Shown one piece after another: positions 5,718 to 7,132 of a stretch of 7,132 nt of DNA (within the stretch, counting starts at the first letter, position 1; every line of letters starts with the position of its first letter). The stretch is from Candidatus Cloacimonadota bacterium (GTDB lineage Bacteria > Cloacimonadota > Cloacimonadia > Cloacimonadales > Cloacimonadaceae), in contig JAQUHL010000099.1 in the NCBI GenBank assembly GCA_028683635.1, positions 1-7,132 on the forward strand, in the 5' to 3' direction. A program made the position numbers and the translations under genes. Below the pieces are notes generated by a model. That model did no database searches, was not told the DNA's origin, and worked only from the letters and a program-made list of their open reading frames with translations.

Positions 5718-5774
5718 CCTCACAACCAGCATATTCGGAAGTCTGTGTTTCGATAAATCGGGATGAGCAACGGT
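5718..5774 (+). repeat. R1 repeat unit, copy g (next to rhuM)
   Basis: 57 bp with the standard R1 sequence, ending GATGAGCAACGGT at 5774. Only CTTTATCTCTTAAGATAT separates it from the rhuM stop, so the mosaic reaches the edge of the defence operon. No intrinsic terminator for rhuM is visible between them. Confidence 0.9.
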
Positions 5775-5792
5775 CTTTATCTCTTAAGATAT

Positions 5793-6833
5793 TCATCTCT
5801 TTCTTCTCCGGGCTGCCACCAATTTCACGCTTCCCTGCAGATCTTCCAGATATTTGGTTTCAGCCTCATGTTCTGCAAGCTCCCGGCGTCTTATTTCAAA
5901 CTGAGTATATGATGATTCCGCCAGTTCTTTGGCCTGGTCATGCGAGATCATGCCTGCCCCTTCCAATACGGGAAGATCGTTATCTACCAGGAATTTATCC
6001 AGATATGCTTCCCATTTCCGTGTATAAACCTGTTGGTGGCGCAGGAGCCGAAACTCAGCCCTATCCAGGAACATACTCACAATGCGGTTGAGGATGTCGA
6101 TCTCTTGGGCGTCCAGGTAGTTTTTGGCTATGGCAACGTCAGCTTTGCGGACTACAGAGCCCTTCCAATTGGTGAGTCCCATATTGGCTTTATCCGCATC
6201 CGCACGCTCTGCCACTATCTCTGCTGCGGTCTTGCCGGTGGCGGCAAAGTGCATCTTGTTTTGCATGGTGGCAAAGAAAAGCTGCGCATCTTGGCTTTTG
6301 GGATCATAATCCACTGCCAGGGCAAAGATCTCACGGATGCGCAGGTAAGCCCGTTTTTCGCTGGCACGAATGTCCCGAACTCTTGCCAGTAACTCGTCAA
6401 AATAATCAGTTATAGTGTTATTACCCTTCAAGCGTTCGTCATCCAGAGTGAATCCTTTAACGATGTATTCCTTGAGGCGTTCTGTCGCCCATTGCCTAAA
6501 TTCCACTCCCTTGTGTGAACGCACTCTATAGCCCACGGCCAGAATCATTTCCAGGTTATAAAACTCAACTGAGCGTGTAACTTCTCTTTTTGCTTCGGTT
6601 TGAACTATTCGAAAACTTCGAATAGTTGCTTTTGAATCCAATTCCCCTTCAAGATAGATTTGTTTAATGTGATAGTTTATGGTATTGACTCCCACTTGGT
6701 AGAGCTCTGCCAGTTGCCTCTGGCTGAGCCAGGCGGTATCTTCGTCCAGAAAAACTTCTAATCTATGCCGTTTATCTGCAGTCGTGTATAGTACTACCTT
6801 TGTATCAGAACTCACAGTCGTTTCCATATTCAT
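5793..6833 (-). CDS. rhuM: RhuM family protein (Virulence_RhuM)
   Basis: A full-length 346-residue protein of the RhuM family, named after a Salmonella pathogenicity-island gene. The biochemical role is not established; homologues are often found inside or beside type I restriction-modification operons and on genomic islands. Residues about 25-62 (LEVFLDEDTAWLSQRQLAEL and the following NTINYHIKQIYLEGEL) look like a DNA-binding helix-turn-helix. Residues about 88-120 hold FYNLEMILAVGYRVRSHKG. The family hallmark blocks follow: ATGKTAAEIVAERAD (198-212), MGLTNWKG (218-225) and KADVAIAKNYLDAQEIDILN (230-249). The tail is basic (RRRKR). The start at 6833 overlaps the upstream hsdR fragment by 29 nt; an in-frame ATG at 6827 is an alternative. 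No strong Shine-Dalgarno sequence is seen, so translational coupling is likely. Codons for residues 69-77 contain a perfect 11-bp dyad. Confidence 0.93.
   Translation of the reverse strand: MNMETTVSSDTKVVLYTTADKRHRLEVFLDEDTAWLSQRQLAELYQVGVNTINYHIKQIYLEGELDSKATIRSFRIVQTEAKREVTRSVEFYNLEMILAVGYRVRSHKGVEFRQWATERLKEYIVKGFTLDDERLKGNNTITDYFDELLARVRDIRASEKRAYLRIREIFALAVDYDPKSQDAQLFFATMQNKMHFAATGKTAAEIVAERADADKANMGLTNWKGSVVRKADVAIAKNYLDAQEIDILNRIVSMFLDRAEFRLLRHQQVYTRKWEAYLDKFLVDNDLPVLEGAGMISHDQAKELAESSYTQFEIRRRELAEHEAETKYLEDLQGSVKLVAARRRKR
6603..6627. other. Perfect 11-bp inverted repeat inside rhuM
   Basis: AACTATTCGAA (6603-6613), AAC, TTCGAATAGTT (6617-6627). It lies in the codons for TIRSFRIV, at the start of a block where family members read roughly TI..LIVQ.E. 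A stem this long with a 3-nt loop is unusual in coding DNA. It could be a protein-binding operator, an mRNA hairpin or chance. Confidence 0.75.
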
Positions 6834-6969
6834 CTATCATCTTCTGGGTAATCTTCGTCTGGTTCTCCAAGATGATGCTGGCTTTCTTGCCATTTTCATC
6901 AAAAAAACGCCAACCTGCTTCTTTTAGATAATCATTGATTTTTACTCGTGCTCTAGCTTCTTTGCTCAT
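6805..6969 (-). pseudogene. Type I restriction endonuclease subunit R (HsdR), N-terminal fragment only
   Basis: A 54-residue open frame starting MSKEARARVKINDYLKEAGW and continuing RFFDENGKKA, ILENQTKIT and KMIDEYGNDCEF, then TGA. This is the conserved beginning of a family of HsdR-like DEAD/DEAH helicase-nucleases that are normally about 900-1000 residues long. The nuclease motif and helicase motor that should follow are absent, and the next 1 kb is rhuM. The match reaches the last residues (GND-E is normally followed by a Lys-rich stretch leading to the nuclease core), so the break lies at or just before the rhuM start, with a 29-nt overlap. Its ATG shares the ATGA with the stop of the upstream DUF4357 gene. 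I infer that hsdR was truncated by recombination bringing in rhuM. The alternative is a small retained protein used only for coupling. Either way it cannot be an active restriction subunit. Confidence 0.72.
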
Positions 6970-7132
6970 TGCCTATACTCATCAAGTTTTCTGCCCTTAT
7001 CATCAACCCAATCAACATACCCACTCGATGCTCTTCCGAGAACGAGATGTGCAGCGGGAGATGGTGCATTGAATACAGTGTCTTTTGTCAGTAAATACTT
7101 TGTTCCAGATGGGTCTAGTTGTAACAATCCAG
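6966..7132 (-). CDS. DUF4357 domain protein, C-terminal end (partial, N-terminus outside window)
   Basis: The last 54 residues of a protein entering from the right edge, ending at TGA 6966-6968. The sequence contains VFNAPSPAAHLVLGRASSG followed by YVDWVDDKGRKLDEYRQ, which fits the DUF4357 pattern (an SP-AA-VLGR-S-G core, then W and DxxGxxL near the C-terminus). DUF4357 is a ~50-residue domain usually at the C-terminus of GIY-YIG nucleases or other restriction-linked proteins; the catalytic part is outside the window. The stop overlaps the start of the hsdR fragment by ATGA, so the two are probably co-transcribed and co-translated. The role in the operon is inferred from the neighbours, not shown. 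Confidence 0.75.
   Translation of the reverse strand, partial: GLLQLDPSGTKYLLTKDTVFNAPSPAAHLVLGRASSGYVDWVDDKGRKLDEYRQ

Larger units (their letters stand above)
5423..5774 (+). repeat. Long direct repeat, copy 2 (R1-mid-R1 composite)
   Basis: The partner of 1505-1864: R1 (5423-5479), mid module, linker GATTTACAAAAATAAG, R1 (5718-5774). It lacks one GGTGAAC heptamer. It ends 18 bp from the rhuM stop codon. Confidence 0.9.

Noticed and set aside
5128..5766. Open frames on both strands between 5128 and 5766
   Set aside because: They lie within module D, the mid modules and R1 and change frame at module borders; they are shadows of repeat DNA.
3584..5792. Insertion sequence, group II intron, retron or diversity-generating element
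   Set aside because: No transposase, reverse transcriptase or maturase frame exists here, and no domain V-like or template/variable repeat layout was recognised.
5909..6392. Open frames overlapping rhuM on either strand
   Set aside because: RhuM hallmark motifs cover this stretch continuously in one frame; the others have no recognisable content.

Overview
The window looks like an accessory region of a bacterial chromosome. It has two genes for large secreted multi-domain proteins, the 3' end of what looks like a restriction/defence operon, and about 2.6 kb of non-coding DNA built almost entirely from repeats. The secreted proteins combine choice-of-anchor-J-like beta-sandwich domains with fibronectin-III-like domains and end in a C-terminal domain finishing in (F/Y)YRV-A. 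That style is typical of the Cloacimonadota (WWE1) and relatives in the Bacteroidota/FCB group. This assignment is inference from protein style; there is no marker gene here.

Layout. 1-1353 (+): the 3' part of a secreted repeat-domain protein. 1354-1987: a first repeat block between two convergent genes. 1988-3583 (-): a complete secreted protein with signal peptide. 3584-5792: a second, larger repeat block. 5793-6833 (-): a full-length rhuM. 6805-6969 (-): a 54-residue open frame matching only the extreme N-terminus of a type I restriction HsdR subunit, cut off where rhuM begins. 6966-7132 (-): the C-terminus of a DUF4357-domain protein. The last three are read on the minus strand in the order DUF4357, hsdR fragment, rhuM, with an ATGA stop/start overlap and then a 29-nt overlap, so they look like one transcription unit entering from the right.

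The repeat blocks are mosaics of a few modules: a 57-59 bp unit (called R1 here, seven copies, all in one orientation); a G-rich 'core' with small GGGC-GAA-GCCC hairpins; a palindromic element with long inverted arms around that core (two complete, one half copy); a ~210 bp 'mid' module (two direct copies, one diverged inverted copy); a ~92 bp module D (two circularly permuted copies); and a 58-bp tandem array of a small palindrome. R1-mid-R1 forms a ~355 bp, highly similar direct repeat at 1505-1864 and 5423-5774, flanking the secreted-protein gene. No transposase, integrase, reverse transcriptase, CRISPR array or tRNA was found, so what spreads these repeats is not visible here.

Most noteworthy are the modular shuffling of the repeats, compensatory changes in the palindrome arms, the truncation of hsdR at rhuM, and a perfect 11-bp inverted repeat inside the rhuM coding sequence. 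A wholly new functional system cannot be claimed from this sequence alone.
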